A stretch of DNA of 64,000 nt from an uncultured Lachnospiraceae bacterium (GCA_910583615.1 CAJTXP010000019.1:1-64000), one strand, 5' to 3'. Shown: positions 26,563 to 35,436, numbered from the stretch's first letter. Numbers and translations: made by a program. The notes: a model not told the origin generated them from the sequence alone.

Positions 26563-28953
26563 TTATCCATCCTGTCTCTGGTCGTACAAAAGCACGTCCC
26601 GGATCCCTTCCGCCGTATATTCCACTGCCGACCGATGCACCGGGATTCCGGCAGCAGCCGCTGCTTCTGCCGTCACCGGACCGATGCAGACTGCTTTTGC
26701 CGCCATGCTTTTTCCGTCCGTCATGGACGCAAATGCCTTGACCGCCGAAGCGCTGGCAAAGGTCACATAATCCACCTGCGGCAGAATCCGGTTCAGCTCT
26801 TCACTTTTGCGTTCATCCACCGCTGTATGGTAAACCGTCAGCGGCTCATAGAGAATTCCCGCCTTTTCCAGCGCCCGGTTCAACTCCGAAGACGCCTCCT
26901 GAGCCCGCAGCAACAGGACCCGGTCTTCTTTGTTCAGTGTTGGGACCCATTCCTTCGAGAGATCCCGGCTGCTGTATTTCGTCGGTACAAAATCCGCCTG
27001 GATCCCCTTTGCAGCCAGCACCTGTTTCGTCCCCTCGCCGATCACTGCAAAACGAAGCCCCGCCAGACACCGGATATCCTTCCCGCACGCCAGCAGATAA
27101 TCAAAGAAAATATCCACCCCGTTGCCGCTGGTAAATACAGCCCAGCTGTAACGGTCCAGGGTCTCCATGGCGGTTTGCAGCTCCCTGGTAATCAGCGGCT
27201 CTGTATGGATCAGGCTGAAGGAGATCACTTCCGCTCCTTCCGCTTCCAGCACCCGCCGCTGCTGCTCTGCCATTTTCTCCGTTCCGGTCACAAGCACCCG
27301 CACGCCTGCAAGCGCGCCCTTTCCATACCATGCGATCTCTTCTCTTAGGGACACCACGTCACCTACTACCGTGATTGCAGGAGTTCGGATTCCTGCAGAT
27401 TCTGCTTTCCAGACGATGTCCCGCAAAGTTCCCACCGCCACTTTCTGACGGCTTGTAGTCCCTTCCTGAATCACGGCTGCCGGCGTGTCCGGATTCTTTC
27501 CGTTTTCAACCAGACTCGTCGTGATATTCGGTAGATTCTTAAGCCCCATCAGAAAGACCAGCGTGCCTTCTTCTTTTGCCAGCGTCGCATAGTCCAGCAC
27601 GTTTTTTTCCTTGTGATTTCCTTCATGCCCGGTAATCACATGAAAGGAGGAAGCATGGTCCCGATGCGTTACGGGGATTCCGGCATAAGCAGGCGCCCCG
27701 TAACAGGAAGACACGCCCGGCACGATCTCGTATTCAATCCCGGCCTCCAGAAGTTCCTGTGCTTCCTCTCCGCCCCTTCCGAAAATAAACGGATCTCCGC
27801 CTTTTAAACGGACCACTTTTTTGCCCTCCTTTGCCATACGAATCAGCAGAGCGTTAGTCTCTTCCTGCTTCAAATGATGACTGGACGCACGTTTTCCGGC
27901 ATAGATCAGTTCAGCGTCTCTTCCGGCCTCATTTAACAGTGAATCCGTAGCCAGACTGTCATAAACGATCACATCCGCCTCCCGGATGCAGGACAGACAC
28001 CTGTTTGTCACCAGATTCCGGTCTCCCGGACCAGCTCCTGCAAGCCATACTTTTCCCTGGCAGAGCTTTGCCGCCAGTTCGCGTCCCAACGCCTCCGCCT
28101 GCCCGGGGCAAAGCCCCGTGGTCCTGCTGCCCGAAGCCTTTTTCAAATGCCTTCCGTCCGGGGCAAACAATACTTCCATATGAAGTATGTCTCCTTCCAG
28201 CCAGGAATATGCCGCCGCCGGAGCATTGCAGCTTCCGCCGATGGCGGACAAATACGCACGTTCTGCATACAGAGACACCGCTGCTTCCGCGTCGTGGATG
28301 GCATCCAGCACTTCCTTCAGATGTCCTCCCCTGCTCTCCACCGCCAGGATCGCCTGTCCTGCAGCCGGCAGGCAGACGGAACGGTCCAGAAACTCATAAT
28401 GATATTCTCCGCTGTCTGGAAGCGCCAGCCGCTTAAGTCCCGCCGCTGCCAGCACAATGGCGTCATACTGTCCTTCCGACAGCTTCCGAAGCCTGGTCAG
28501 CACATTTCCCCGGATCATCCGGATCTGGACCAGCGGATTGACTTTTTTAATCTGAAGCTCCCGCCTGAGACTGCTGGTTCCCACCACGGAACCGGGTTTC
28601 AGATCAAAAAGCCTGGTTCCGTCACGGGTAACGAGCACGTCTTCTGCCGATTCCCGCTTAAGAACGGCTCCAATCCCCAGCCCTTCCGGAAACTCCATGG
28701 GCATGTCCTTGGCGCTGTGTACCGCCAGATCGATCTCTCCATTTATAAGCGCCTCTTCCAGCTCCTTTGTAAATACGCCTTTTCCGCCAAAAGAAGTCAG
28801 AGAACGGTCCAGAAGCTCGTCTCCTTTCGTCGACATCTCCACAATCTCCGCCCGGACTTCCGGAAACGCCTCTTCTATCTTTCTTTTTACAATCTCCGTC
28901 TGAACCAGAGCCAGTCTGCTCTTCCTGCTCCCGATTCGAATCAAATCCTGCAT
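26563..28953 (-). CDS. hemC/cobA/hemD: HemC-CobA-HemD fusion: hydroxymethylbilane synthase, uroporphyrinogen-III methyltransferase, uroporphyrinogen-III synthase
   Basis: A 796-residue triple fusion from the ATG at 28953. Residues 1-300 are porphobilinogen deaminase: RIGSRKSRLAL near the start, AVHSAKDMP, GTSSLRRELQ, and the dipyrromethane-cofactor Cys in IGGSCNAPAA at about residue 242. Residues 300-545 are SUMT: VWLAGAGPGDRNLVT, VRLKGGDPFIFGRGGEEA, VPGVSSCYGAPAYAGIPVTH. Residues 550-796 are uroporphyrinogen-III synthase (VRVLVTGTEKMAEQQ to the end). One chain would therefore convert porphobilinogen to precorrin-2. CobA-HemD fusions are known in Firmicutes; adding HemC is less usual. Confidence 0.93.
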   Translation of the reverse strand: MQDLIRIGSRKSRLALVQTEIVKRKIEEAFPEVRAEIVEMSTKGDELLDRSLTSFGGKGVFTKELEEALINGEIDLAVHSAKDMPMEFPEGLGIGAVLKRESAEDVLVTRDGTRLFDLKPGSVVGTSSLRRELQIKKVNPLVQIRMIRGNVLTRLRKLSEGQYDAIVLAAAGLKRLALPDSGEYHYEFLDRSVCLPAAGQAILAVESRGGHLKEVLDAIHDAEAAVSLYAERAYLSAIGGSCNAPAAAYSWLEGDILHMEVLFAPDGRHLKKASGSRTTGLCPGQAEALGRELAAKLCQGKVWLAGAGPGDRNLVTNRCLSCIREADVIVYDSLATDSLLNEAGRDAELIYAGKRASSHHLKQEETNALLIRMAKEGKKVVRLKGGDPFIFGRGGEEAQELLEAGIEYEIVPGVSSCYGAPAYAGIPVTHRDHASSFHVITGHEGNHKEKNVLDYATLAKEEGTLVFLMGLKNLPNITTSLVENGKNPDTPAAVIQEGTTSRQKVAVGTLRDIVWKAESAGIRTPAITVVGDVVSLREEIAWYGKGALAGVRVLVTGTEKMAEQQRRVLEAEGAEVISFSLIHTEPLITRELQTAMETLDRYSWAVFTSGNGVDIFFDYLLACGKDIRCLAGLRFAVIGEGTKQVLAAKGIQADFVPTKYSSRDLSKEWVPTLNKEDRVLLLRAQEASSELNRALEKAGILYEPLTVYHTAVDERKSEELNRILPQVDYVTFASASAVKAFASMTDGKSMAAKAVCIGPVTAEAAAAAGIPVHRSAVEYTAEGIRDVLLYDQRQDG

Positions 28954-29000
28954 GTTATAACCGCCTTCCACGTGTTTTTCGTCCCTGTACTGCGGACCTT

Positions 29001-29732
29001 CTATAAAGAATATCCCCTGGGAGTGATCATCCTTGCTTTTTTCACATACGTCTGTGAATTCCCGATAATCACCACGCTGAACATATCGATTTCCGCATCC
29101 TTCAGTTCCTTAAGCGTCGTAATGCACATGCTTTCGTCTTTTCTTCCCGCATTGCGCACGATCCCCGCCGGCGTCTCCGGCTTCCGGTATTTCATCAGGA
29201 TATCCGCCGCCTGCTCCACGTAACCGGTCCGTTTTCTGCTCCTGGGATTGTACAGACAGACGATCAGATCTCCCTGTCCGGCACAGTCCACGCGCTTCAT
29301 GATCAGAGGAAGGGGCGTCATCAGATCGCTCAGGCTGATGACCGCAAAATCATGCATCAGGGGCGCTCCAAGCACGGACGCCGCCGCACTGGCCGCCGTC
29401 ACGCCCGGCACGGTCTCAATCTCAATATCCGCATTTTTTTCATCTGCCACCTGATAGATGATCCCGGCCATGCCGTAGATCCCGCTGTCCCCGCTGGACA
29501 CCATGGCCACGGTCTGATCTTTCTGCGCTTCTTCCACCGCCATCTCACAGCGCCGCACCTCCTGCATCATGGGCGTCGCAATATAGTGCTTGTCCGGAAA
29601 ATATTCCTTTAATATATTTACATAGGTCGTGTAGCCTGTTACTACATCCGCCTTCCTGATCACTTCAATGGCTTTCGCCGTCATATGTTCGTATCCGCCC
29701 GGCCCGAAGCCCACTACATACAGTTTTCCCAT
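29001..29732 (-). CDS. cbiH: Cobalt-precorrin-3B C17-methyltransferase CbiH
   Basis: A 243-residue tetrapyrrole methylase. YVVGFGPGGYEHMTAKA at the N-terminus and MVSSGDSGIYGMAG near residue 85 are the SAM-binding signatures; ETVPGVTAASAAASVLGAPL and LYNPRSRKR are typical of CbiH/CobJ, which methylates C17 with ring contraction. It lies three bases after hemA and 47 bases before the hemC-cobA-hemD fusion. The length suggests the methylase domain alone, without the extra C-terminal ferredoxin-like part seen in some homologues. Confidence 0.92.
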   Translation of the reverse strand: MGKLYVVGFGPGGYEHMTAKAIEVIRKADVVTGYTTYVNILKEYFPDKHYIATPMMQEVRRCEMAVEEAQKDQTVAMVSSGDSGIYGMAGIIYQVADEKNADIEIETVPGVTAASAAASVLGAPLMHDFAVISLSDLMTPLPLIMKRVDCAGQGDLIVCLYNPRSRKRTGYVEQAADILMKYRKPETPAGIVRNAGRKDESMCITTLKELKDAEIDMFSVVIIGNSQTYVKKARMITPRGYSL

Positions 29733-29735
29733 TTC

Positions 29736-30917
29736 TTATCTCTCCTTCATCGTTTCAAAAAACGCCCGCAGCGATTCCGGACTGGAATTATCCCGAATCC
29801 GGTAAAACATCTTGTCTATGGCTTTTTCAAAACCCTTTTTCTCTGCTTCTTCCAGCATCCACGCCTTCATTTTTCTGATCTCGGGAAGCGCCTGCTGGAA
29901 CACCATCCAACGTTCAAAATCCAGTCCCACTTCCTTAAGAATCTGGTCCGCCGCCATCGCTTCGTGCCTCTTCTTTTCGTTGTTTGCTTTCGCCAGCTCC
30001 TGAAAATCATCAATGTCATAACGTTTGATTCCCGGAAGCCATTCCACTTTTTCCTCAATGTCGATGGGCACCGCCAGATCCACCAGAACCCTCTTCTTCG
30101 ATGTCTTAAGGCATTTTGCCAGCTTGTCATATGTCATGGTATAATGGGGGCTGCTGGTGGCGCTGATAATGACGTCCATCTCATCCATCAGTTCATAACG
30201 GCTCTCATATTCCATCACCTGATAGGTGACCTTGTGGTGCCGGTCCTCGCACGCCTGGCGCATGTTTCTGGATGTAATACAGACCTCGGCCCCCTCGATA
30301 CACTGCAGATTTTTCAGCACTACGCTGCCGATCTTGCCGGACGCCCCGATCAGCATTACCTTTTTCCCATGCAGGGACCCAAGCGTCTTCTCCGCCGCCT
30401 TTACCGCCATGGTCGCCGTGGACACGGTCGTCCGGGACAGATCCGTCCTGGTCTTCACTTTTTTGGCCGCCGTTACCGCATACCGGAACAGCGTATTAAG
30501 ATACACTTCGCAGGTTCCCGCCTGTCTGGCCTGCTCATGGGCGCGCTTTACCTGCCCCAGGATCTGATCCTCGCCCATGACCATGGAATCCAGCCCGGCC
30601 GCCACATGGAACAGGTGCTCCACTGCCTTTGTGCCGCTGTAAAAGCGCACATAGTCTCCTATATGCTCCACTTCCGCCGCCCCGGCAAATTCCAGCAGCA
30701 GATCCTGCATATCCGTAAAATTGCTTCCTGCCTTTTCTGAATACGTATAGACCTCCGTCCGGTTGCAGGTGCTGATGATCACGCATTCCTGCGCAGACTT
30801 TCGTTCCAGCATCTGATGCATCAGATCCATCTGCACCTGTTCCGGAAAAGCAAAAAGTTCCCGGATGGCCAGAGGGGCGCTCTGATGGCTGATGCTGATC
30901 AGTGAGATCCCCATCAC
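29736..30917 (-). CDS. hemA: Glutamyl-tRNA reductase HemA
   Basis: A 393-residue NADPH-dependent enzyme reducing glutamyl-tRNA to glutamate-1-semialdehyde, the first committed tetrapyrrole step. The catalytic Cys is in VIISTCNRTEVY near residue 50; GLDSMVMGEDQILGQVK is the family signature, and VMLIGASGKIGSVVLKNL is the dinucleotide-binding segment near residue 180. The start overlaps the cbiF stop by four bases. Being second in a B12-riboswitch transcript, total tetrapyrrole flux here would fall when cobalamin is plentiful. Confidence 0.94.
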   Translation of the reverse strand: MMGISLISISHQSAPLAIRELFAFPEQVQMDLMHQMLERKSAQECVIISTCNRTEVYTYSEKAGSNFTDMQDLLLEFAGAAEVEHIGDYVRFYSGTKAVEHLFHVAAGLDSMVMGEDQILGQVKRAHEQARQAGTCEVYLNTLFRYAVTAAKKVKTRTDLSRTTVSTATMAVKAAEKTLGSLHGKKVMLIGASGKIGSVVLKNLQCIEGAEVCITSRNMRQACEDRHHKVTYQVMEYESRYELMDEMDVIISATSSPHYTMTYDKLAKCLKTSKKRVLVDLAVPIDIEEKVEWLPGIKRYDIDDFQELAKANNEKKRHEAMAADQILKEVGLDFERWMVFQQALPEIRKMKAWMLEEAEKKGFEKAIDKMFYRIRDNSSPESLRAFFETMKER

Positions 30918-31669
30918 TCTGTCACTCCTTTTCGGAATTCTGTTGTAAATGTCTTATCGTACAGCTTCGAAAGCTCGTATTCGTCTCCAAGGAAATCTCC
31001 CACGACGGTCAGCGCCGTCTTGCGGATCCCTGCTTCCCTCACGCGTTCTGCAATGTTGGTCAGATCCCCGCGCACGATCTTCTGATCCTCCCAGGTCGCC
31101 TTGTAGACCACCGCCACCGGCGTCTCCGGCCGGTATGCCTGTCTCAGAACCGCCGACATTTCCTCCAGCATCCCCACGCTCAGGAAGATGATCATGGTCG
31201 CATTGTGCTGTGCCAGATCCAGAAGCTTCTCCCTGGGCGGCATGGGCGTCCTGCCTTCCATACGGGTCAGAATCACTGTCTGGCTCACTCCCGGAAGCGT
31301 ATATTCTTTTTTGAGCACCGCCGCCGTCGCCAGAAACGAACTGACTCCAGGTACGATTTCGTACTCGATCCCCAGCTCGTCCAGCCGGTCCATCTGCTCC
31401 CGGTGAGCGCCGTAGATCGCCGGATCGCCAGTGTGCACCCGTGCGGTCTTCAAGCCTTTTTCTTCTGCGTTCTTCATGACCTCAATCACTTCATCCAGGT
31501 TCATGGTAGCGCTGTTATAGATCTTTGCCCCCGCCTTCGCATCCACCAGTACCTGCGGATTGACCAGTGAACCCGCATAGATGATCACATCCGCACTGTC
31601 AATGATTTTCTTCCCTTTGATCGTCAAAAGTTCCGGATCTCCCGGACCCGCTCCGATAAATGATACCAT
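30914..31669 (-). CDS. cbiF: Cobalt-precorrin-4 C11-methyltransferase CbiF
   Basis: A 251-residue tetrapyrrole methylase, first gene of the operon. FIGAGPGDPELLTIKG at the start, VHTGDPAIYGAHREQM near residue 80 and VPGVSSFLATAAVL near 112 are SAM-pocket signatures; the Pro-rich MEGRTPMPPREKL is typical of CbiF/CobM. The ATG is preceded by GGGGAGAG. The riboswitch and its terminator lie directly upstream. Confidence 0.94.
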   Translation of the reverse strand: MVSFIGAGPGDPELLTIKGKKIIDSADVIIYAGSLVNPQVLVDAKAGAKIYNSATMNLDEVIEVMKNAEEKGLKTARVHTGDPAIYGAHREQMDRLDELGIEYEIVPGVSSFLATAAVLKKEYTLPGVSQTVILTRMEGRTPMPPREKLLDLAQHNATMIIFLSVGMLEEMSAVLRQAYRPETPVAVVYKATWEDQKIVRGDLTNIAERVREAGIRKTALTVVGDFLGDEYELSKLYDKTFTTEFRKGVTE

Positions 31670-31721
31670 CTTTTCTCTCCCCTGTGCTGAATTTTAAGAG
31701 CTTCCGTTTCTTAAAAAAACC

Positions 31722-31768
31722 CTCAATACAAACAAAAGGACCTGCAACACTGCTCGCTGCAAGTCCTT
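31722..31768 (-). terminator. Intrinsic terminator of the cobalamin riboswitch (expression platform)
   Basis: On the minus strand, an 11-bp stem (31758-31768 with 31736-31746, one G-U pair) is followed by a T-rich tail, TTTTGTTTGTATT, and a later T-run. It lies between the B12 aptamer and cbiF, so cobalamin binding would favour termination here and shut the operon. Confidence 0.82.
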
Positions 31769-31909
31769 CCTACAGTCAGACCTTCTGCCGTCTTTTGCCT
31801 CTTTGTCACACATGTGCCTGACCAGACAGCACATACAAAAACAACAGCTTTGTCTGTTCTTCTTCTCCAAACTGTATTCCGGATCTGCTTTCGTCGGAAG
31901 CTCCCCATG

Positions 31910-32087
31910 AATCAGAAAGCAGGTTTCCTGACTTGCGGTTTCGGTTTTCTTCTGTGCGCTGTCATTCCTTCTCACCTTTTGGCAATGGATTCCATAGACA
32001 CCGCTTCTCCGCTTACAGTGACCGGATCGTTCAGGCTTCTCACCTGATTCCCTTTTCTGCCCTGTATGGGGCAGCACTTTCTGATGC
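31910..32087 (-). ncRNA. Cobalamin (B12) riboswitch aptamer
   Basis: Read on the minus strand, the leader contains the conserved cobalamin-aptamer pieces in order: GGGAAtcaGGTG (32044-32055), CCGGTCACTGTAAGCGG, GCCAAAAGG and the B12 box AAGTCAGGAAACCTGC. A closing P1 stem pairs ATCAGAAAG at the 5' end (32077-32085) with CTTTCTGAT at the 3' end (31910-31918). The element follows a sigma-A promoter and precedes a terminator hairpin and cbiF, the classical transcription-attenuation layout. Confidence 0.93.
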
Positions 32088-32101
32088 TTTTATCTGTGGA
32101 A

Positions 32102-32130
32102 AAGCATACCATATTTCCGCTGATTCGTCA
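32102..32130 (-). promoter_or_regulatory. Sigma-A promoter of the cobalamin operon
   Basis: On the minus strand, TTGACG (32125-32130) and TATGCT (32102-32107) are separated by 17 bases. Transcription would begin near 32095, just ahead of the riboswitch P1 stem. This is the only strong promoter found for the operon apart from the internal one at the RhuM-Fic gene. Confidence 0.78.
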
Positions 32131-32216
32131 ATTTATACTGTTTTCCATCCGTGTCCTCTTCCCATCCGCGCCTGCATCGTATATAATATTTAAAAATCAT
32201 GGAGTGAGTTCTAGTA

Positions 32217-33110
32217 ATGAATACCCGAAAACGAACCAGTAAAAAAAGAACCGGATATCTTTCCATCCTGCTGATCGTCTGCATCTTTTCCTGTATCACT
32301 GTCCTGGCTGTCAGTCTGTTCTTCCTGTTCCGTCCTTTCACCATGGAAGACGTCCGCCGGTCCGCCGATCGTGCCTTTACCTGCGTATCCCGGCAGCTTA
32401 CCTCCTTTGCCGAAGTTATCTGGTCATGGAATGAACCCGCTCCTGCAGACGCCGCTGTTTCAGATATACAGAATACCGAAGCGGAATCGGTTCCTTACAT
32501 GGAATTTTCCGGAGAACCCGGTGATATCTCCAGCCTTCAGGCAGAATACAACGACCCGGTCGACCAGATCTACCTGAACATGCTGGACACCGGCTGCGGA
32601 CCCATGCTCTACTACCACCAGGGAGACATCCGGTGGGGCGATTATCTCTATGGAGGCTATGACCCCATGAGTAAATACGGCTGCGGGCCGACCGCCGTCT
32701 CCATGATCGTCAACAGCTTTGGCGATACTGCCGTTGATCCCACGGACATCGCCGCATGGGCCTCTGAAAACGGATATTATGCGCTCCACGGCGGCTCTTA
32801 CCACAGTCTGATCCCGGACGCCATGAAAGCCTACGGACTGCAGGCGGAAAGCGTTACGGACCGGTCTTATGAGCATGTGGCAGAGCTCCTCTCTTCCAGT
32901 CATATTCTCGTCGCACTTATGGGACGGGGATCGCTGACGGAAAACGGGCATTTTGTTCTTTTCACAAAGCTTCTGGATAATGGAAAGATTTATATCGCTG
33001 ATCCGGTCAATTATGAAAACTGCACGCTGGAATGGGATCTTACGCAGCTTCTGTCAGAACTGAAGAAAAGTTATGACAGCGGGGGACCGCTGTGGGCGGT
33101 GTCCCCTTAA
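32217..33110 (+). CDS. Membrane-anchored C39-like cysteine peptidase
   Basis: A 297-residue protein with a basic N-terminus followed by one hydrophobic segment (residues 15-37), so it is exported or membrane-anchored. After a variable region, residues about 125-290 form a peptidase C39-like (YvpB-type) papain fold: LYYHQGDIRWGD, the catalytic Cys in MSKYGCGPTAVSMIV, the His in NGHFVLFTKL, and the Asp in IYIADPVNY. It is not fused to an ABC transporter, so it is not a bacteriocin exporter. The substrate is unknown. ATG with GGAGTGAG upstream; a TATAAT at 32182-32187 may be its -10 box, but no good -35 is visible. It is divergent from the cobalamin operon. Confidence 0.8.
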   Translation: MNTRKRTSKKRTGYLSILLIVCIFSCITVLAVSLFFLFRPFTMEDVRRSADRAFTCVSRQLTSFAEVIWSWNEPAPADAAVSDIQNTEAESVPYMEFSGEPGDISSLQAEYNDPVDQIYLNMLDTGCGPMLYYHQGDIRWGDYLYGGYDPMSKYGCGPTAVSMIVNSFGDTAVDPTDIAAWASENGYYALHGGSYHSLIPDAMKAYGLQAESVTDRSYEHVAELLSSSHILVALMGRGSLTENGHFVLFTKLLDNGKIYIADPVNYENCTLEWDLTQLLSELKKSYDSGGPLWAVSP

Positions 33111-33826
33111 AGATTCCTGTCCGTCCGGTCATGATCGCACGCTCAAGACAAGGGTTCGTCTTAAATGTCAGATTGAACAGATTTCTCGTAAACGCGGTCA
33201 GTTCTTCCCAATATCCATAAATATACGCTTCCTGCAGCGGCGTATCGTATTCATCCAGCTTTTTCACCATATCGTCAAACAGGGTGTTGGACTCCGTCAA
33301 TAACTCCTTCACAGCTTCCCTGCCTCTGTTCCAGGTATTTGTGTCTTAACAGACCCAGAAAAGAAAGGAAGATCTGATTATCCGAATTCTTGTCGACCTC
33401 GTCAATAATCAGTACGATCTCCCGATCCAGACTGCTGCAGAGCAAAGTGATCCTTTCCCCTAAATCATCCAGCGGAAAAACCTCGGAGACCGGCTGATTC
33501 CATTCTTCCAGAATCCCGCGTTCCACTCCCTGCGCTTTCAATATACGGCTGATTCTCCGGATCAACCCCATTGCCAGAAGATACAATGACACAAAAAGTT
33601 CATCTGCCGCTTCAAAACTGAGTCTGATGACCAGGTAATGATCTTTCAGACGCTGCTCCAGCAGATACAAAGTAGTCGTTTTTCCATACTGTCTTGCCCG
33701 GTTGATCGTAAAATATTTTCCTTCCCGCACATAATCGTTACATATGGTATCGATTCTGGCGCTGATGTCCACCATATAATTTTCTTCCGGGATACAAACT
33801 CCTGTTACATTGAATTTTTTGGACAT
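33040..33826 (-). pseudogene. Rearranged remnant of an AAA-family ATPase gene
   Basis: From 33826 the frame reads as the N-terminal part of a clostridial AAA-like ATPase: MSKKFNVTGVCIPEENYMVD, a P-loop variant NRARQYGKTTTLYLLE, and Walker B-like IVLIIDEVDK. It breaks after LLRHKYLEQRQG, near 33300. In the next frame EAVKELLTESNTLFDDMVKK, a later part of the same family, continues directly into DEYDTPLQEAYIYGYWEELT and LERAIMTG, which belong to a different AAA-ATPase_like family. So there is an internal deletion, a frameshift and a chimeric junction. Family pieces are from memory of these motifs. The 3' end overlaps the C39 peptidase gene. Confidence 0.75.
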
Positions 33827-33832
33827 ATATGC

Positions 33833-34193
33833 TACTCTCCTCTCATCACCCGGCACCGCTTCCTGCAACACGCGACACCAAAAGTCATGACCGGATCCAG
33901 TCCATTAAGAAGCAGCTTCTCTTTGTAATTCTTCTCCCGGATCTGCTCCGGAGCTTCCTGACACGCAGCATCCAGATCGCCGCCCTGTCACAGCCGATCT
34001 CAAAAAAATGCCGGAGCATGCTCATATTCAGGGATTTTCCAAATCGGCGGGGACGGGTGAAAAGGTTTACTGCTCCCCAGTTTCTTAACAGATCTTTGAG
34101 CAGGTTCGTCTTATCCACATAGTAAAAATTTTCTGTACGAATTTTCGAGAAATTCTCAATACCAACAGGCAGTTTCTTTTTTTCCATGCGCAC
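33833..34193 (-). pseudogene. Remnant of an AAA-ATPase_like / DUF1703 (PD-(D/E)XK) gene
   Basis: The first 70 residues (KKKLPVGIENFSKIRTENFY, LFTRPRRFGKSLNMSML) are the N-terminus of the AAA-ATPase_like family with its Walker A motif. After FEIGCD the frame is lost. In another frame the stretch APEQIREKNYKEKLL and MTFGVACCRKRCRV, ending at a stop at 33833, matches the extreme C-terminus of DUF1703 nuclease-like domains. The middle, about 400 residues in intact members, is deleted; a matching middle piece (DEYDTPLQEAY) lies at the end of the neighbouring pseudogene. Confidence 0.78.
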
Positions 34194-34267
34194 GTCCCTC
34201 CGGCTTTTCTCTCTTGAGATTGATTATAACTGATTTTCTACCTTCTGAAAAACCTAAACACATGCAA

Positions 34268-34293
34268 AAGGCGGCAGATCCTTCTGCCGCCTT
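34268..34293 (-). terminator. Intrinsic terminator of the FliD-like gene
   Basis: A perfect 11-bp stem, AAGGCGGCAGA/TCTGCCGCCTT, with a four-base loop, followed on the minus strand by TTTTGCATGTGTTT. It lies 25 bases after the stop of the 311-residue flagellar-type gene. The remaining bases of 34194-34318 show nothing else. Confidence 0.75.
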
Positions 34294-34318
34294 CACTGAA
34301 CAAAATCTGCTGTCAACT

Positions 34319-35254
34319 TCAGCCAATCGTATTCAAAAGCATCCCAACCGCATAGTAATTGGTAAGGTTATATGCACCGCTCTTTGCAAAATTCGCAAAG
34401 GAAGTGAACTGATCAGACATCAAAGACTTATTGGAAGAAGCCTTGGCAGTACTTGATGAAGTACTGCTCTTGGATGTATCATCCTTCGTCTCCGTACTGT
34501 CCTTACCAAGAATCCGGTCAACCGGTGAATCCAGTACTCTGGTAGCCTTGCTTCCTACACGCTCTGCAATACCATACTGGCCGCCTACGGTCTCCTTCAC
34601 AAAATCATAACTCTGCTCCAGGGATTCTGTCAGCTTTTTCTTGTCAATAGACAGGAAACCATCCTTATCCTTGCTGAGGCCAAAGGTCTGAAGTGCTTTG
34701 TCTGTCAGAGTATAGCTTTCAAAAGCTGCCATGTCAGACGCCGCTGTTGCTGTCACTCCATTGTTGTTCTTCAGGAAGGACATGGTAGAATTATAGTCAT
34801 CTACAAACTTCTCGATCGCAGACACAACATTACCAAAAGCCTTTTCAACCGAATCCTGCGCATTCTTGATCGCATTCGCATCGCCGCTCTTCGCCGCTTC
34901 GTCTGCTTTCGCCAATGCCTCTTCATATTTGCTGAACACATTGTCTTTCTCGAAAATCTGAAGCTTGGAAGAGGAATCCTCCAGATCTTCCAGTGCCATC
35001 TGATAGCTTCTGAGATATGCTGAAGGAGTAGACGCTGTACCATACTTGTTCTTCACAGACGTGGTGCTGCCGGAAGTATTCGATGTACTGTCAGTACTGG
35101 ATGTACTGCCGGTAGACGTATACTTATCCTTTAATTCTTCAGCTTTCTCATTGGAACTGTTAACCCAGGACTCATAATCCATGCCGTTGTTATAGCCGGT
35201 ATTATATCCATAGCCATAATCCATACCAATGCCGCCGATTCCACTTGTTGCCAT
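34319..35254 (-). CDS. FliD-like orphan flagellar protein
   Basis: A 311-residue protein with a Gly/Tyr-rich N-terminus, a Ser/Thr-rich linker (residues about 47-68) and helical coiled-coil-like segments. Residues 150-245 resemble the C-terminal core of the filament cap FliD: VEKAFGNVVSAIEKFVDDYN, then LQTFGLSKDKDGFLSIDKKK. It lacks the FliD N-terminal part and the middle domains. ATG preceded by AGGAG. A sigma-28-like promoter sits about 135 bases upstream and a strong terminator follows, so it is a single-gene unit. It may be an exported flagellar or surface component; exact role unknown. Confidence 0.65.
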   Translation of the reverse strand: MATSGIGGIGMDYGYGYNTGYNNGMDYESWVNSSNEKAEELKDKYTSTGSTSSTDSTSNTSGSTTSVKNKYGTASTPSAYLRSYQMALEDLEDSSSKLQIFEKDNVFSKYEEALAKADEAAKSGDANAIKNAQDSVEKAFGNVVSAIEKFVDDYNSTMSFLKNNNGVTATAASDMAAFESYTLTDKALQTFGLSKDKDGFLSIDKKKLTESLEQSYDFVKETVGGQYGIAERVGSKATRVLDSPVDRILGKDSTETKDDTSKSSTSSSTAKASSNKSLMSDQFTSFANFAKSGAYNLTNYYAVGMLLNTIG

Positions 35255-35388
35255 ATGTTTTTCTCCTTTCTGGTATTCATGATACCTTTTTGGCTGAAAG
35301 CTCTAATGAACTCTCCGCTTCTGTTGTAAAAGGATCTCTCCTTATGCAACCTTATATCAATCTGTACTATAGGCCCTCTCGTTATTAT

Positions 35389-35415
35389 ATATCGTCTGCT
35401 CTTTCCCAAAAATAA
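35389..35415 (-). promoter_or_regulatory. Sigma-28-like promoter upstream of the FliD-like gene
   Basis: On the minus strand, TTAT (35412-35415), 15 bases, then GACGATAT (35389-35396), one change from the flagellar -10 box GCCGATAT. The same spacing and -35 pattern occurs at three other flagellar genes in this window. Confidence 0.45.
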
Positions 35416-35436
35416 GCTGTTCTGGTAAAATTATCT

